Origin: Marinibacterium sp.
GTDB lineage: Bacteria; Pseudomonadota; Alphaproteobacteria; Rhodobacterales; Rhodobacteraceae
Reading direction: 5' to 3'
NCBI GenBank assembly: GCA_025800215.1
Contig: JAOXSC010000147.1
Span: forward strand, 19,180-83,179
Length of the DNA stretch: 64,000 nucleotides
The translations under genes were made by a program, and so were the position numbers. Of this stretch, positions 34,719 to 43,745 are shown one piece after another (within the stretch, counting starts at the first letter, position 1; each line of letters opens with the position of its first letter). The notes under the pieces were generated by a model, which was not told the DNA's origin, did no database searches, and saw only the letters and a program-made list of their open reading frames with translations.

Positions 34719-35523
34719 GGATATCGACCGCGTGCCGGTCCCCCAGAACGGTAAAGCGCAGCGCCGACCGGTCGAGCGCAAAGGTGCCGCCATCCACATG
34801 GATCAGCGTGCTGGTCAGGGTCAGCACATCGCCCGCGCGCGATGTATCGGGGTCCGAGGCCCAGATTTCGGGGTTGCCGGGTTCGACCACGGCCTCTTCC
34901 GGGGTACCGGCCGATGGCATGGTGATGCGCGCGGTCAGCTCGAGCCCGTTGTTCACCGGGCGCAGCGTGCAGGTCGCGGTCGTGACCCCGGCCTGTGCGG
35001 CGCTGAAGGGGCGCGATGCCATGGCCGCCGCGATCACCGGGCTGCGCGCGGCATCCGGCGATACCGGATCGTCAAAATGCAGGGTGCTGGGCAGGCAGAC
35101 GTCTTCGCAGACACCGATGTCCATCCGGCCCTTCATATGGACGGGGGCTGCCGCGTCCTTGGGGGTGATTTCCACCGGCAGCACCAGCTGGTCTTCGTAA
35201 CCGACGCTGCGCAGGCCATATTGCGTGAACACCTCGGGGGCGGGCCAGTGCACCGCCACGGCGCGGATGTTGCGCGACCCCTGCCACGAGATCTGCGGCG
35301 GGATGCCCGCATCGCCCGGCGCGCGCCAATATGTCTTCCAGCCCGGCGCCAGCCGCAGCCGCAGCGCCGCCATCACCGTGCCGCGTTCGGTCCGGCCGCC
35401 TTCCACCACATCAAGAACCACCACATTCCCAAGGGTCTGGGCGGGTGCGTGCGATGGGGCAAGCGCGCCCAGAGCAAACAGGGCAAGCGCAAGAACAGGG
35501 GCAATCGGAAAAAGACGTGTCAT
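34699..35523 (-). CDS. Periplasmic DsbD N-terminal-domain-like protein
   Basis: 274 residues with a signal peptide ([18 protein letters not shown], cleavage about 28). The segment [25 protein letters not shown] and [13 protein letters not shown] match the immunoglobulin-like N-terminal domain of thiol:disulfide interchange protein DsbD, with a Cys pair in CEDVC. The membrane and thioredoxin parts of DsbD are absent. May receive electrons from a separate CcdA/DsbD and reduce a periplasmic partner. Divergent from yqgE-like gene. Confidence 0.85.
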   Translation of the reverse strand: MTRLFPIAPVLALALFALGALAPSHAPAQTLGNVVVLDVVEGGRTERGTVMAALRLRLAPGWKTYWRAPGDAGIPPQISWQGSRNIRAVAVHWPAPEVFTQYGLRSVGYEDQLVLPVEITPKDAAAPVHMKGRMDIGVCEDVCLPSTLHFDDPVSPDAARSPVIAAAMASRPFSAAQAGVTTATCTLRPVNNGLELTARITMPSAGTPEEAVVEPGNPEIWASDPDTSRAGDVLTLTSTLIHVDGGTFALDRSALRFTVLGDRHAVDIRGCTSG

Positions 35524-35665
35524 GCCCTCTATTTGGGCGAGAGCCGCGCGAATGCCAAGTCACGTTCGGGTCAGGACGCAGGGTCCGGCAGGGTGGATCG
35601 GCGGTTTCCGTCGCGGAAGCCGCCTTTCTCTTGAACGGAGTGCGCCGCGCGGCCATCATGAGCAC

Positions 35666-36259
35666 ATGAGTGATGCGCGCGCCTCTGACGCACTGGAACT
35701 GACCGGCCATCTGCTGATCGCCATGCCCAGCATGGGCGATATGCGGTTTGAGCACTCTGTCGTCTATATCTGCACCCATAGCGACGAAGGCGCGATGGGG
35801 CTCATCGTGAACAAGCCGTCGGTCGATCTGACAGTGGCCCGCCTGCTCGAACAGCTCGACATCGACGGGGCCGGGCAGGGCGGTGGGCGCTTTGATGCGG
35901 CACCGGTGCATTTTGGCGGGCCGGTGGAAACCGGGCGGGGCTTTGTGCTGCACAGCGATGACTACCGGTCGAACCTGCAAAGCCTGACCATGGGCGACGG
36001 GCTGGCCATGACGGCGACGCTCGACATCCTCGAAGCGATGGCGCGCGGTCAGGGGCCGGAACAGGCGCTGATGGCCCTGGGCTATGCGGGGTGGGGGCCG
36101 GGACAGCTTGAAGGTGAAATCGCCCAGAACGGATGGCTGACGGTGCCTGCCACCCGCGATCTGGTCTTTGCCTGCGCCAACGAAGACAAATGGTCCCAGG
36201 CGCTGGCCCTGCTGGGGATCACACCGCTGATGCTGTCGGGCGACGCGGGGCACGCCTGA
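35666..36259 (+). CDS. YqgE/AlgH family protein
   Basis: 197 residues from the ATG at 35666; the long upstream frame to 35225 is antisense to the DsbD-like gene. Family signature [40 protein letters not shown] at about 11-50 and [16 protein letters not shown] near 89. Cytoplasmic conserved protein of unclear function, linked genetically to alginate regulation in Pseudomonas. Confidence 0.92.
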   Translation: MSDARASDALELTGHLLIAMPSMGDMRFEHSVVYICTHSDEGAMGLIVNKPSVDLTVARLLEQLDIDGAGQGGGRFDAAPVHFGGPVETGRGFVLHSDDYRSNLQSLTMGDGLAMTATLDILEAMARGQGPEQALMALGYAGWGPGQLEGEIAQNGWLTVPATRDLVFACANEDKWSQALALLGITPLMLSGDAGHA

Positions 36260-36307
36260 TCCCCGCACCCGGTTGCGGCCGGGGCGACCCCTTTTTGTTT
36301 TTGGTAG

Positions 36308-36325
36308 GGCGGGCTTCAGCCCGCC
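36308..36325. repeat. REP-like palindrome, copy 1
   Basis: GTA precedes an 8-bp stem GGCGGGCT/AGCCCGCC with a 2-base loop, between convergent yqgE-like and Sua5 genes. The same GTAGG + CGGGCTTCAGCCCG design recurs at 61798-61815. Can also act as a hairpin terminator for both genes; a short T-rich stretch (CTTTTTGTTTTTGG) lies just before it on the plus strand. Confidence 0.65.
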
Positions 36326-36351
36326 ACCCCCCAAGCGGCGCCTGCGACCCT

Positions 36352-37302
36352 TCAGCCGCGCGGCGCGGCGGCGCGGCGCAGCCGGTCGTTGATGGCGCGG
36401 CCCAGCCCGTGATCGGGCACCGGGGCGACGGCGATGGGCTGGCCTGTGGCATCCAGCCGGTGCAGCGCGCCGAACAAGGCGGCGGCGGCCTCGTGCAGAT
36501 CGCCGCTGGCCGACAGGGTGTCGTCGCCCGGCACCGCGCCAAAACCCAGCATCACCTCGCCCGGCCGGGCGGCGTCGGCGTTCAGCCGGACCGCCGCGCG
36601 GGGCGCGTAATGCGACAAAAGCTGGCCGGGTGCGGTGATCGGATCGCTCTTGTCCACTGCCGGGATCGTGGCGCCCAGACAGGCTTCGAGCGCTTCGACC
36701 GGCACCCCGCCCGGTCGCAGCAGGCGCGGCGTGTCCGCCAGCCCAAGGATGGTTGATTCCAGCCCCACCGGGCAGGCGCCGCCATCCAGCACCGCCGCGA
36801 TGCGACCGGACAGACCGTCCAGAACATGATCCGCCGTCGTTGGGCTGATCCGGCCTGACGGGTTGGCCGACGGTGCCGCCACCGGCCCGTCGAAGCGGCG
36901 CAGCAGATCGCGCGCCAGCGGGTGCGCCGGCACCCGGATCGCCAGCGTCCCGAGCCCCGCCGTCACCAGATCCGACAGCCCGTGATCCCCGTGCAGGCCG
37001 CCGCGCAGCGGCAGCACCAGTGTCAGCGGGCCGGGCCAGAAGGCCTGCGCGATCCGGTCGGCATCGTCGGACCAGGTGACATAGCGCTCTGCGGTGGCGA
37101 TGTCGGGCACATGCACGATCAGCGGGTTGAACCGGGGCCGCCCCTTGGCGTCGAAGATCGCCGCGACCGCGCGCCCGTTGCGCGCGTCGGCCCCCAGCCC
37201 ATAGACGGTCTCGGTCGGCAGGGCCACAAGATCGCCCGCCGTCAGCAGCGCGGCGGCGTGTGCGATACCGTCTGGATCGGGGGCAAGACGTAGGGTCGTC
37301 AT
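36352..37302 (-). CDS. L-threonylcarbamoyladenylate synthase (Sua5/YrdC, two-domain)
   Basis: 316 residues from the ATG at 37302, preceded by AGGAG. YrdC domain 1-200: LPTETVYGLGADARNG near 29, KGRPRFNPLIVHV near 52, SANPSGRISPTTADHV near 148; C-terminal Sua5 domain from about 210 with HYAPRA. Makes threonylcarbamoyl-AMP for tRNA t6A37 modification. Frame open to 37449 but without a start signal. Confidence 0.93.
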   Translation of the reverse strand: MTTLRLAPDPDGIAHAAALLTAGDLVALPTETVYGLGADARNGRAVAAIFDAKGRPRFNPLIVHVPDIATAERYVTWSDDADRIAQAFWPGPLTLVLPLRGGLHGDHGLSDLVTAGLGTLAIRVPAHPLARDLLRRFDGPVAAPSANPSGRISPTTADHVLDGLSGRIAAVLDGGACPVGLESTILGLADTPRLLRPGGVPVEALEACLGATIPAVDKSDPITAPGQLLSHYAPRAAVRLNADAARPGEVMLGFGAVPGDDTLSASGDLHEAAAALFGALHRLDATGQPIAVAPVPDHGLGRAINDRLRRAAAPRG

Positions 37303-37499
37303 CGCGGCTTCTCCTGCGCTTTGGCCATGCCGGGATTGCGCCCCGGTCATGCCGGTCTTCCGATGCGGCGGGGTGACGCAGCGTCTGATCAGATCAGCAT
37401 CGCCCAACAGGCTTTTTACACCCATGCTTGCCCTTACAATTCGGCCCAACCAATGGCAAGTTACCCGTCACGCGGCCAGACCCGGCGGAGGAGAGTTCG

Positions 37500-39209
37500 A
37501 TGCCCTATACTGCGACGATCAAAGACTACGAATTCCTTTTCGACCATGTGGTCGATCTGGCCCAGGTCGCGGGCACCGATCGCTTTGCCGAAGCGACACC
37601 CGATCTGGTGCAGGCGATCCTGTCCGAGGCGGGCAAGCTCTGCGAAGAGGTGATGGCCCCCCTCAACCGGGGCAGCGATACCGATCCCGCGCGGCTGGAA
37701 AACGGTGTGGTGCGGTCGTCGCCGGGCTTTGTCGAAGGCTGGAAATCCATCGCCGAAGGCGGCTGGGTCGGCATCAGCGGCAACCCCGAACATGGCGGCA
37801 TGGGCCTGCCCATGACCGTGACCACCGCCGTCAACGAAATGATGAGCGCGGCCTGCGTATCGCTGCAGCTTGCATCGCTCATGAGCCAGGGCCAGATCGA
37901 GGCGCTGGAACACCACGCATCGGATGCGATCAAAGAGCTTTACCTGCCCAAGCTGATTTCGGGCGAATGGACCGGGACGATGAACCTGACCGAACCGCAG
38001 GCGGGATCGGATGTGGGGGCGCTGTCGTCCAAGGCCGTGCCCAATGGCGATGGCACCTATGCGATCACCGGCCAGAAGATCTATATCAGCTGGGGCGACG
38101 CGGATTTTTCCGGCAATGTCTGCCATCTGGTGCTGGCGCGCCTGCCCGATGGCGTGCCGGGGACCAAGGGGATTTCGCTGTTCCTGGTGCCCAAATACCT
38201 GCCCGACGAAAACGGCAATGCGGGCGTGGCCAACACGCTCAAGGTGGTCAGCCTTGAACACAAGCTGGGCCTGCACGGCTCGCCCACCTGCGTGATGCAG
38301 TATGACGGCGCCACCGGCTGGCTGGTGGGCGAAGAACATGGCGGCATGGCCGCGATGTTCACCATGATGAACAACGCCCGTCTGGGCGTGGGCATGCAGG
38401 GCATCGGTGTCGCCGAAGGCGCCTATCAGCACGCGCTGGCCTATGCGCTCGAACGCCGTCAGGGCAAATCGCTGCACGGCTATTCCATCGCGGCCCATGC
38501 GGATGTGCGCCGCATGCTGATGACGATGAAGGCCGAAACCTATGCCGCGCGCGCCATCGCGCTGAGCTGTGCCATTGCCATCGACATGCAGAACGCCACC
38601 GGCGATGCCGACTGGGCCACGCGGGCGGCGTTCCTGACGCCCATCGCCAAGGCCTTTGGTACCGATACCGGGGTGGATGTGTCCAATATGGGCATTCAGG
38701 TGCATGGCGGCATGGGGTTCATCGAAGAAACCGGCGCCGCCCAGTTTGCCCGCGATGTGCGGGTGATGACCATCTACGAAGGCACCAACGGCATCCAGTC
38801 GATGGATTTTGTCGGTCGCAAGCTGATGGATGGCGGCGACATGGCGGGCCGCATCCTGGATGAGATCGAAGGCTGTGCCGAAACCGCCCGCGGCACCTTC
38901 CCGGATCTGGCTGAAGCGGTCTGGCAGGCCTCTGAAACGCTGCGCGAAACCACCGAATGGATGGTGGCCGAGCCGGATATGGATCAGCGCTTTGCCGGGG
39001 CCGTTCCCTTCCTGCGCGGGTTTGCGCGGGTGCTGGGCGGGTACATGCATCTGCGGTCGGCCATGGCTGCTCCGGGCACGGCGCGCGAAACGCTGGCGCG
39101 GTTCTATATCGAACGGCTGCTGCCTGAACATGCGGCGCTGATGGCGCATGCGCAGGCCGGGGCTGATGGGCTTTATGCCATGAACCTTGACGATCTGTCG
39201 GCGGCCTGA
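37500..39209 (+). CDS. Long-form acyl-CoA dehydrogenase with C-terminal extension (DmdC-like family)
   Basis: 569 residues, about 180 more than classic enzymes. N-terminal extension, dehydrogenase core with MNLTEPQAGSDVGALSS near 162, KIYISWGDADFSGNVCHLVLARL near 201, catalytic region TIYEGTNGIQSMDFVGRK near 425 with the Glu present, then the extra helical domain (about 460-569). Family includes DmdC, 3-methylmercaptopropionyl-CoA dehydrogenase of DMSP breakdown, and several paralogues of other specificity; no dmdA, B or D gene is near, so the substrate stays open. Start ATG follows GGAGGAGAG. Electrons go to ETF and the ETF-QO in this window. Confidence 0.9.
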   Translation: MPYTATIKDYEFLFDHVVDLAQVAGTDRFAEATPDLVQAILSEAGKLCEEVMAPLNRGSDTDPARLENGVVRSSPGFVEGWKSIAEGGWVGISGNPEHGGMGLPMTVTTAVNEMMSAACVSLQLASLMSQGQIEALEHHASDAIKELYLPKLISGEWTGTMNLTEPQAGSDVGALSSKAVPNGDGTYAITGQKIYISWGDADFSGNVCHLVLARLPDGVPGTKGISLFLVPKYLPDENGNAGVANTLKVVSLEHKLGLHGSPTCVMQYDGATGWLVGEEHGGMAAMFTMMNNARLGVGMQGIGVAEGAYQHALAYALERRQGKSLHGYSIAAHADVRRMLMTMKAETYAARAIALSCAIAIDMQNATGDADWATRAAFLTPIAKAFGTDTGVDVSNMGIQVHGGMGFIEETGAAQFARDVRVMTIYEGTNGIQSMDFVGRKLMDGGDMAGRILDEIEGCAETARGTFPDLAEAVWQASETLRETTEWMVAEPDMDQRFAGAVPFLRGFARVLGGYMHLRSAMAAPGTARETLARFYIERLLPEHAALMAHAQAGADGLYAMNLDDLSAA

Positions 39210-39212
39210 GCC

Positions 39213-40304
39213 ATGGACGGGATCGACGGGGCGGGCAAACGGGGTCTCGGCTATCCCTGGCCCGAGCCGCCCGAGCGTGGCACCATGATCGAGATCGCCC
39301 AGGGTGTGCTCTGGGCGCGGCTGCCGCTGCCGATGAAGCTTGATCACGTCAATGTCTATGCGCTGGATGATGGCGATGGCTGGACGGTGATCGACACCGG
39401 CATGGCGTCATCCCTCAGCAAAGAGATCTGGACCACGCTGCTGGCCGGGCCGCTTGGCGGCAAACCGGTGACCCGCGTGGTGGTGACCCACCACCATCCC
39501 GATCATATCGGGCTTGCGGGCTGGTTTCAGAGCGATCACGGCGCCGAGCTCTGGACCACGCGCACGGCCTGGCTTTTTGCGCGGATGCTGTGGCTGGACG
39601 AACAATCGGTGCTGCCGCCCGAAACGGTCGCGTTTTACCGCAGCGCAGGCATGGATCCCGAGATCCTGGCCACCCGCAGCAGTGAACGTCCGTTCAACTA
39701 TGCGGATATTCTGGCGCCCCTTCCGCTTGGCTTTCGCCGCATCCGGCAGGGCAGTGTCGTGCGGATGGGCGGGCGCGACTGGGATGTGCATATTGGCAAT
39801 GGCCATGCCCCCGAGCACGCTACATTCTGGAGCCGCGACGACAACCTTGTCATTTCCGGCGATCAGATCCTGTCGTCGATCAGCCCCAATCTGGGCGTCT
39901 ACGTGACCGAACCGCTGGCCGACCCGGTGGCCGAATGGCTCGAGGCCTGCGAACGCTTTGCCGGGCTGGCGCGGCCCGATCATCTGGTGCTGGGCGGGCA
40001 CAAGCTGCCCTTTACCGGGCTGCCCACGCGGATGCGCCAGCTGATCGACAACCATCACGGCGCGCTGCGCCGCCTGCGTGAGCACATCGCCACACCCCGT
40101 AGTGCCGCCGACTGTTTCATGCCGCTGTTCAAGCGCACGATCGGATCGGGGGAATACGGGCTGGCGCTGGTGGAAACGGTGGCGCATCTCAACCACCTGT
40201 ATCTGGCCGGGCACGCCGTGCGCACCCGGCGCGACGATGGGGCGTGGCTCTATCAGGCAGCCCCCGAAGCGCCCGCAGGGCGGGGCGACGACATGACGGG
40301 GTGA
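39213..40304 (+). CDS. MBL-fold metallo-hydrolase
   Basis: 363 residues starting three bases after the acyl-CoA dehydrogenase, so cotranscribed. Metal motif THHHPDHIGLAG near 90, later ligands in GNGHAPEHATFW, SGDQIL and GGHKLPF. C-terminal 100 residues form a helical cap typical of the glyoxalase II-like/LACTB2 branch. Predicted zinc hydrolase of a thioester or lactone; coupling to a dehydrogenase suggests an acyl-CoA or thioester substrate (inference). Confidence 0.9.
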   Translation: MDGIDGAGKRGLGYPWPEPPERGTMIEIAQGVLWARLPLPMKLDHVNVYALDDGDGWTVIDTGMASSLSKEIWTTLLAGPLGGKPVTRVVVTHHHPDHIGLAGWFQSDHGAELWTTRTAWLFARMLWLDEQSVLPPETVAFYRSAGMDPEILATRSSERPFNYADILAPLPLGFRRIRQGSVVRMGGRDWDVHIGNGHAPEHATFWSRDDNLVISGDQILSSISPNLGVYVTEPLADPVAEWLEACERFAGLARPDHLVLGGHKLPFTGLPTRMRQLIDNHHGALRRLREHIATPRSAADCFMPLFKRTIGSGEYGLALVETVAHLNHLYLAGHAVRTRRDDGAWLYQAAPEAPAGRGDDMTG

Positions 40305-40362
40305 CAGGGGCGCGAATTTCGATTACCCCGGTTACCGCAACTTGCAGACAGGACCTTGACCC

Positions 40363-40497
40363 ATGGCAGACCACAAACACGGCGAAATGGACATCACCGT
40401 TCAGGAAGACACCTTTGAGGGCTTCGTCAATTTCACCAAATGGGCCACCATCGCGATCCTGATCTTTCTGGTGTTCCTGGCCGTCTTCGCGACCTGA
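40363..40497 (+). CDS. aa3-type cytochrome c oxidase subunit IV, small
   Basis: 44 residues: MADHKHGEMDITVQEDTFEG followed by FVNFTKWATIAILIFLVFLAVFAT. The short charged N-terminus and single membrane helix are characteristic of the tiny fourth subunit of alphaproteobacterial aa3 oxidase (COX4 bacterial type). Sits at the outer face of the core oxidase, dispensable for activity in Paracoccus. Encoded away from the other oxidase genes, as usual. Confidence 0.88.
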   Translation: MADHKHGEMDITVQEDTFEGFVNFTKWATIAILIFLVFLAVFAT

Positions 40498-40521
40498 TCG
40501 CGATCTGCAGGATCTGACATC

Positions 40522-41121
40522 ATGCGCGTGATTCTGGCGCTGCTGCTGGGGATGACCCTGCTGGCGGCCTGTTCCGAACGTCACCCCTATGCTTCGGATG
40601 CCGAAGTGGCCGCGATGCGTTACAGCGATCCGGGCAATCCCGAGCTGCGTCTGATCACCGTGATCAGCAACCGCACCGGGGCGGGCGCGCATTCGGCACT
40701 GGTGATCAACGCGCAGGAACGGGTGCTGTTTGATCCCGCGGGGTCGTTCTATACCAATGCGGTGGCCGAACAGCGCGATGTGCTGCACGGGTTTTCGCCC
40801 CGTGTGGAGCAGTATTACAAAAGCGCCTATGCCCGCGACATTCGCCATGTGGTCATCCAGACCATTCCGGTGACGGCCGAGCAGGCGCAGGTGGCCTATG
40901 AACTGGCTCTCAAACGCGGGCCTGTGGGGGCTGCGATGTGCACCAATGCCACATCGGGGATCCTGCGGCAGGTTCCGGGCTTTGAAGACATCCGGCACGT
41001 GTACCAGCCCACCAAGCTGATGGAGCAGGTGGCTCAGATCCCCGGTGTCGAAACCGAACGCTATTTCGAAGATGATGATGGCACGCTTGATGATGCGCTG
41101 GCCGTCGGGATCGACAACTGA
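40522..41121 (+). CDS. Conserved lipoprotein of unknown function
   Basis: 199 residues with a lipoprotein signal peptide (MRVILALLLGMTLLAACSE, lipobox LAAC at 14-17). The mature part has HSALVINAQERVLFDPAGSFY and a Cys-containing AMCTNATSGIL that could form a papain-like (NlpC/P60 or Lnb-N-like) Cys/His site, since His57 and Cys140 lie in suitable contexts. Enzyme activity is only a possibility. Separate from neighbours by 24 and 10 bases. Confidence 0.72.
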   Translation: MRVILALLLGMTLLAACSERHPYASDAEVAAMRYSDPGNPELRLITVISNRTGAGAHSALVINAQERVLFDPAGSFYTNAVAEQRDVLHGFSPRVEQYYKSAYARDIRHVVIQTIPVTAEQAQVAYELALKRGPVGAAMCTNATSGILRQVPGFEDIRHVYQPTKLMEQVAQIPGVETERYFEDDDGTLDDALAVGIDN

Positions 41122-41131
41122 TCGGCTGCCT

Positions 41132-41458
41132 CTAGGCGCCCAGCATCAGCCCAAGAGCCAGCACCACCGCGCCTCCCAGGATGGACAGCACCACATTCTT
41201 GGTCAGCACCCCAAGCGTCAGCGTGACCGCAGCGGCGGCCAGTCGTGCGGGATCGGGTGTGCCCTCGGTGGCGGCGGGCCACAGCACCAGCGGCGCCACC
41301 AGGGCGGGGATGATCGCCACCGACGCATAGCGCAGGTGCCGCAGCAGCCACTCCGGCAGCGCCCGCCCGCCCACAAAGCCGATGAAAAAGAACCGCAGGG
41401 CAAAACTGCCAAGCGCCAGACCGATGATCACGATCCACAATTCGGTCCGGTCGATCAT
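41132..41458 (-). CDS. azlD: Branched-chain amino acid transport protein AzlD
   Basis: 108 residues, from the ATG at 41458, with three to four membrane helices (LWIVIIGLALGSFALRFFFIGFVG; YASVAIIPALVAPLVLWP; LTKNVVLSILGGAVVLALGLMLG). Small partner of AzlC in an LIV-E type exporter. Start overlaps the azlC stop by four bases. Confidence 0.88.
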   Translation of the reverse strand: MIDRTELWIVIIGLALGSFALRFFFIGFVGGRALPEWLLRHLRYASVAIIPALVAPLVLWPAATEGTPDPARLAAAAVTLTLGVLTKNVVLSILGGAVVLALGLMLGA

Positions 41459-42174
41459 CCTGCCGCCGCCTTTCTCCGTTCGAACCACAGTTCGGCCTGG
41501 GCGCCGGCCATCATGCCCGCCAGACCGGCCACGATCAGCCCCAGATTGAACGGCAGCCCCGCTGCCGCCAGCGCCGTGCCCGCTGCCACCAGGGCCGCCA
41601 CCCGATGCGCCGGGGTGCGCAGTGCCGGGCCGATCATCGCCAGAAAGGCAATGGGCAGCGCAAAATCCAGCCCGCTGTCCAGCGGCAGCCGCGATCCCGC
41701 CACCGCGCCCAGCCAGCTCATGGCGTACCAAAGCGGCGCGATCAGCGCCGAGGTTCCAAAGAAATAGGCCACGCGATGGGCCAGCGGCATCTGCGGTTCG
41801 GTTTCGAATTTCACGGTCGACAGGGCTGCGGACTGATCGACGATGAAATAGGCCGCAATCGCCCTTTGCCACAGCGGCGCACCCCCCAGATAGGGCGTCA
41901 GCGCCGCCGAATACATCGCCACCCGCAGGTTCACCGCCAGCGCCGAAATCAGCACGATCACGGTGGGGGTGTTCTCCTGCAAGAGCTGCAGCGCGGTGAA
42001 CTGCGCGGCCCCGGCAAAGACGGCCAGCGAAAAGCCCAGCACCTCGGCCACGTTAAGCCCCGCTTCGGTCCCCAGCACGCCAAAGAGCAGCCCAAAGGGC
42101 CCAGCCACAAGAATAAAGGGCAGGCTGTCGCGGGCGCCTGCGCCAAAGGATGAAATCGGTGTGGTCGCGCCCAT
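41455..42174 (-). CDS. azlC: Branched-chain amino acid exporter AzlC family
   Basis: 239 residues, around seven membrane helices. Family segment GARDSLPFILVAGPFGLLFGVLGTEAGL and FAGAAQFTALQLLQENTP near 53. With AzlD exports branched-chain or related amino acids. Divergent from fdhD with a 48-base gap. Confidence 0.9.
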   Translation of the reverse strand: MGATTPISSFGAGARDSLPFILVAGPFGLLFGVLGTEAGLNVAEVLGFSLAVFAGAAQFTALQLLQENTPTVIVLISALAVNLRVAMYSAALTPYLGGAPLWQRAIAAYFIVDQSAALSTVKFETEPQMPLAHRVAYFFGTSALIAPLWYAMSWLGAVAGSRLPLDSGLDFALPIAFLAMIGPALRTPAHRVAALVAAGTALAAAGLPFNLGLIVAGLAGMMAGAQAELWFERRKAAAG

Positions 42175-42222
42175 ATCTTCTGCCTAGAGTGATCCGGCCC
42201 ACCTTAGGCCCCCGCAGGGAGG

Positions 42223-43122
42223 ATGCAATTGGCCAAAGCCCCAAATAGCGCCGACAGCGCCGATTTCATCATCGCCCCCGATCCGTCGGCCCCCGGCCTG
42301 ACGCGGGCCGTGACCGGCACCGATCAGACCGGTGCGGCGGTTGACATCGCCGTGGTCGAAGAGCGCCCCCTGACCATCTTCCTGAACGCGCGCGAGATCG
42401 TGACCGCCATGACCATCGGTGATCATCCCGATTATCTGGCGCTTGGGTTTCTGCGCAATCAGGGCATGCTGCGCGACGATGACACGATCACCGGCGTCGA
42501 TTACGATGAAGAGCTGGAAACCGTGGTGGTCCGCACCGCGCGTGAAACGCTTTATGAAGACAAGCTGAAGAAAAAGACCCGCACCAGCGGCTGTGCCGTG
42601 GGCACCGTGTTCGGGGACATGATGGAAGGGCTGGAACAGGTCAGATTGCCTGCGACGCCGGTGCGGGTTTCATGGCTTTATGCGCTGGCCGACCGGATCA
42701 ACCGCACGCCGTCGCTCTATCTTGAGGCGGGGGCGATCCATGGCACGGTGTTGTGCCAGCAGGACCGGCCGCTGGTCTATATGGAGGATGTCGGGCGCCA
42801 CAACGCGGTCGACAAGATCGCAGGCTGGATGCTGCATCACGGGGTCAGCGCGGATGACAAGATCCTGTACACCACCGGGCGGCTGACCTCGGAAATGGTG
42901 ATCAAGACCGCCTTGATGGGCATTCCGGTGCTGGCGTCGCGCTCGGGCTTTACCGCCTGGGGCGTTGATATTGCGCGGCAGGTTGGCCTGACCCTGATCG
43001 GGCGGATGCGCGGGCACCGGTATATGTGCCTGTCGGGCGATGACCGGCTGATCCGCGATGTGGATCCCGGCACCATCCCCGGCGAAGACCGCAAGCACCG
43101 CCGCAAAGGTGCCAGAGCATGA
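42223..43122 (+). CDS. fdhD: Formate dehydrogenase accessory sulfurtransferase FdhD
   Basis: 299 residues. Core motifs VEERPLTIFLNAREIVTAM, DHPDYLALGFLRNQGML, MEDVGRHNAVDKIAGWML and TGRLTSEMVIKTALMGIPVLASRS. Transfers sulfur from IscS to the bis-MGD cofactor of formate dehydrogenase. The E. coli loop has two Cys (CxxC); here it is TSGCAVGTVFG with one Cys. Start is uncertain: AGGGAGG abuts the ATG at 42223, while a TTG at 42229 has ideal spacing. Heads the fdhD-mobA-mobB-moeA operon. Confidence 0.93.
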   Translation: MQLAKAPNSADSADFIIAPDPSAPGLTRAVTGTDQTGAAVDIAVVEERPLTIFLNAREIVTAMTIGDHPDYLALGFLRNQGMLRDDDTITGVDYDEELETVVVRTARETLYEDKLKKKTRTSGCAVGTVFGDMMEGLEQVRLPATPVRVSWLYALADRINRTPSLYLEAGAIHGTVLCQQDRPLVYMEDVGRHNAVDKIAGWMLHHGVSADDKILYTTGRLTSEMVIKTALMGIPVLASRSGFTAWGVDIARQVGLTLIGRMRGHRYMCLSGDDRLIRDVDPGTIPGEDRKHRRKGARA

Positions 43123-43745
43123 TGTCCACAAGGGTGCCCGGTGTGATTCTGGCCGGGGGGCAGGCGCGCCGCATGGGCGGGGGCGACAAGGGGCTTAGAC
43201 CGCTGGGGCAGGGCACCATCCTGTCGCATGTGATCGCACGTCTGGCGCCGCAGGTCGGGGCCATGGCGATCAATGCCAATGGCGATCCCGGCCGGTTTGC
43301 CGATCTGGGCCTGCCGGTGGTCGCCGACAGCCTTGCCGACTATCCGGGCCCGCTGGCCGGGGTACTGGCGGGGCTGGACTGGGCGGCGTCGATCGGGGCC
43401 GATCACATTGTCACGGCGGCGGCCGACACGCCGTTCTTTCCCGCCGATCTGGTGGCGCGTTTGCAGGCGGCGGGTGATGGCATGGCGCATCCGCTGGTTC
43501 TGTCGGCAACGCCGGATCCCGAACGGGGCATCAACCGGCACCCGACCTTTGGCCTCTGGCCGGTGGGTCTGCGCGACGATCTGCGCGCGGCGCTGCAGGA
43601 CGGGCTGCGCAAGGTGGTGCTGTGGACGGACGCGCATGACGGGCGTGTGGCGATGTTCGATGCCGACCCCTTCGACCCGTTTTTCAACGTCAACACGCCG
43701 CAGGATCTGTCCCGTGCGCAGGACATGCTGGAGCACATGCCATGA
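43119..43745 (+). CDS. mobA: Molybdenum cofactor guanylyltransferase MobA
   Basis: 208 residues. Nucleotidyltransferase motif GVILAGGQARRMGGGDKGL at 8-26, PLAGVLAGLDWA near 77 and ADTPFFPADLV near 101. Attaches GMP to Mo-molybdopterin to form MGD. Starts within the fdhD stop (ATGA), with a second ATG directly following at 43122. C-terminal NVNTPQDL is typical. Confidence 0.94.
   Translation: MMSTRVPGVILAGGQARRMGGGDKGLRPLGQGTILSHVIARLAPQVGAMAINANGDPGRFADLGLPVVADSLADYPGPLAGVLAGLDWAASIGADHIVTAAADTPFFPADLVARLQAAGDGMAHPLVLSATPDPERGINRHPTFGLWPVGLRDDLRAALQDGLRKVVLWTDAHDGRVAMFDADPFDPFFNVNTPQDLSRAQDMLEHMP

Noticed and set aside
37500..39209. Assigning the symbol dmdC
   Set aside because: Several paralogous long acyl-CoA dehydrogenases share this length; no DMSP genes are adjacent.
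37461..39347. 628-codon minus-strand frame
   Set aside because: Antisense to the long acyl-CoA dehydrogenase, which has clear motifs; the frame shows no motif of its own.
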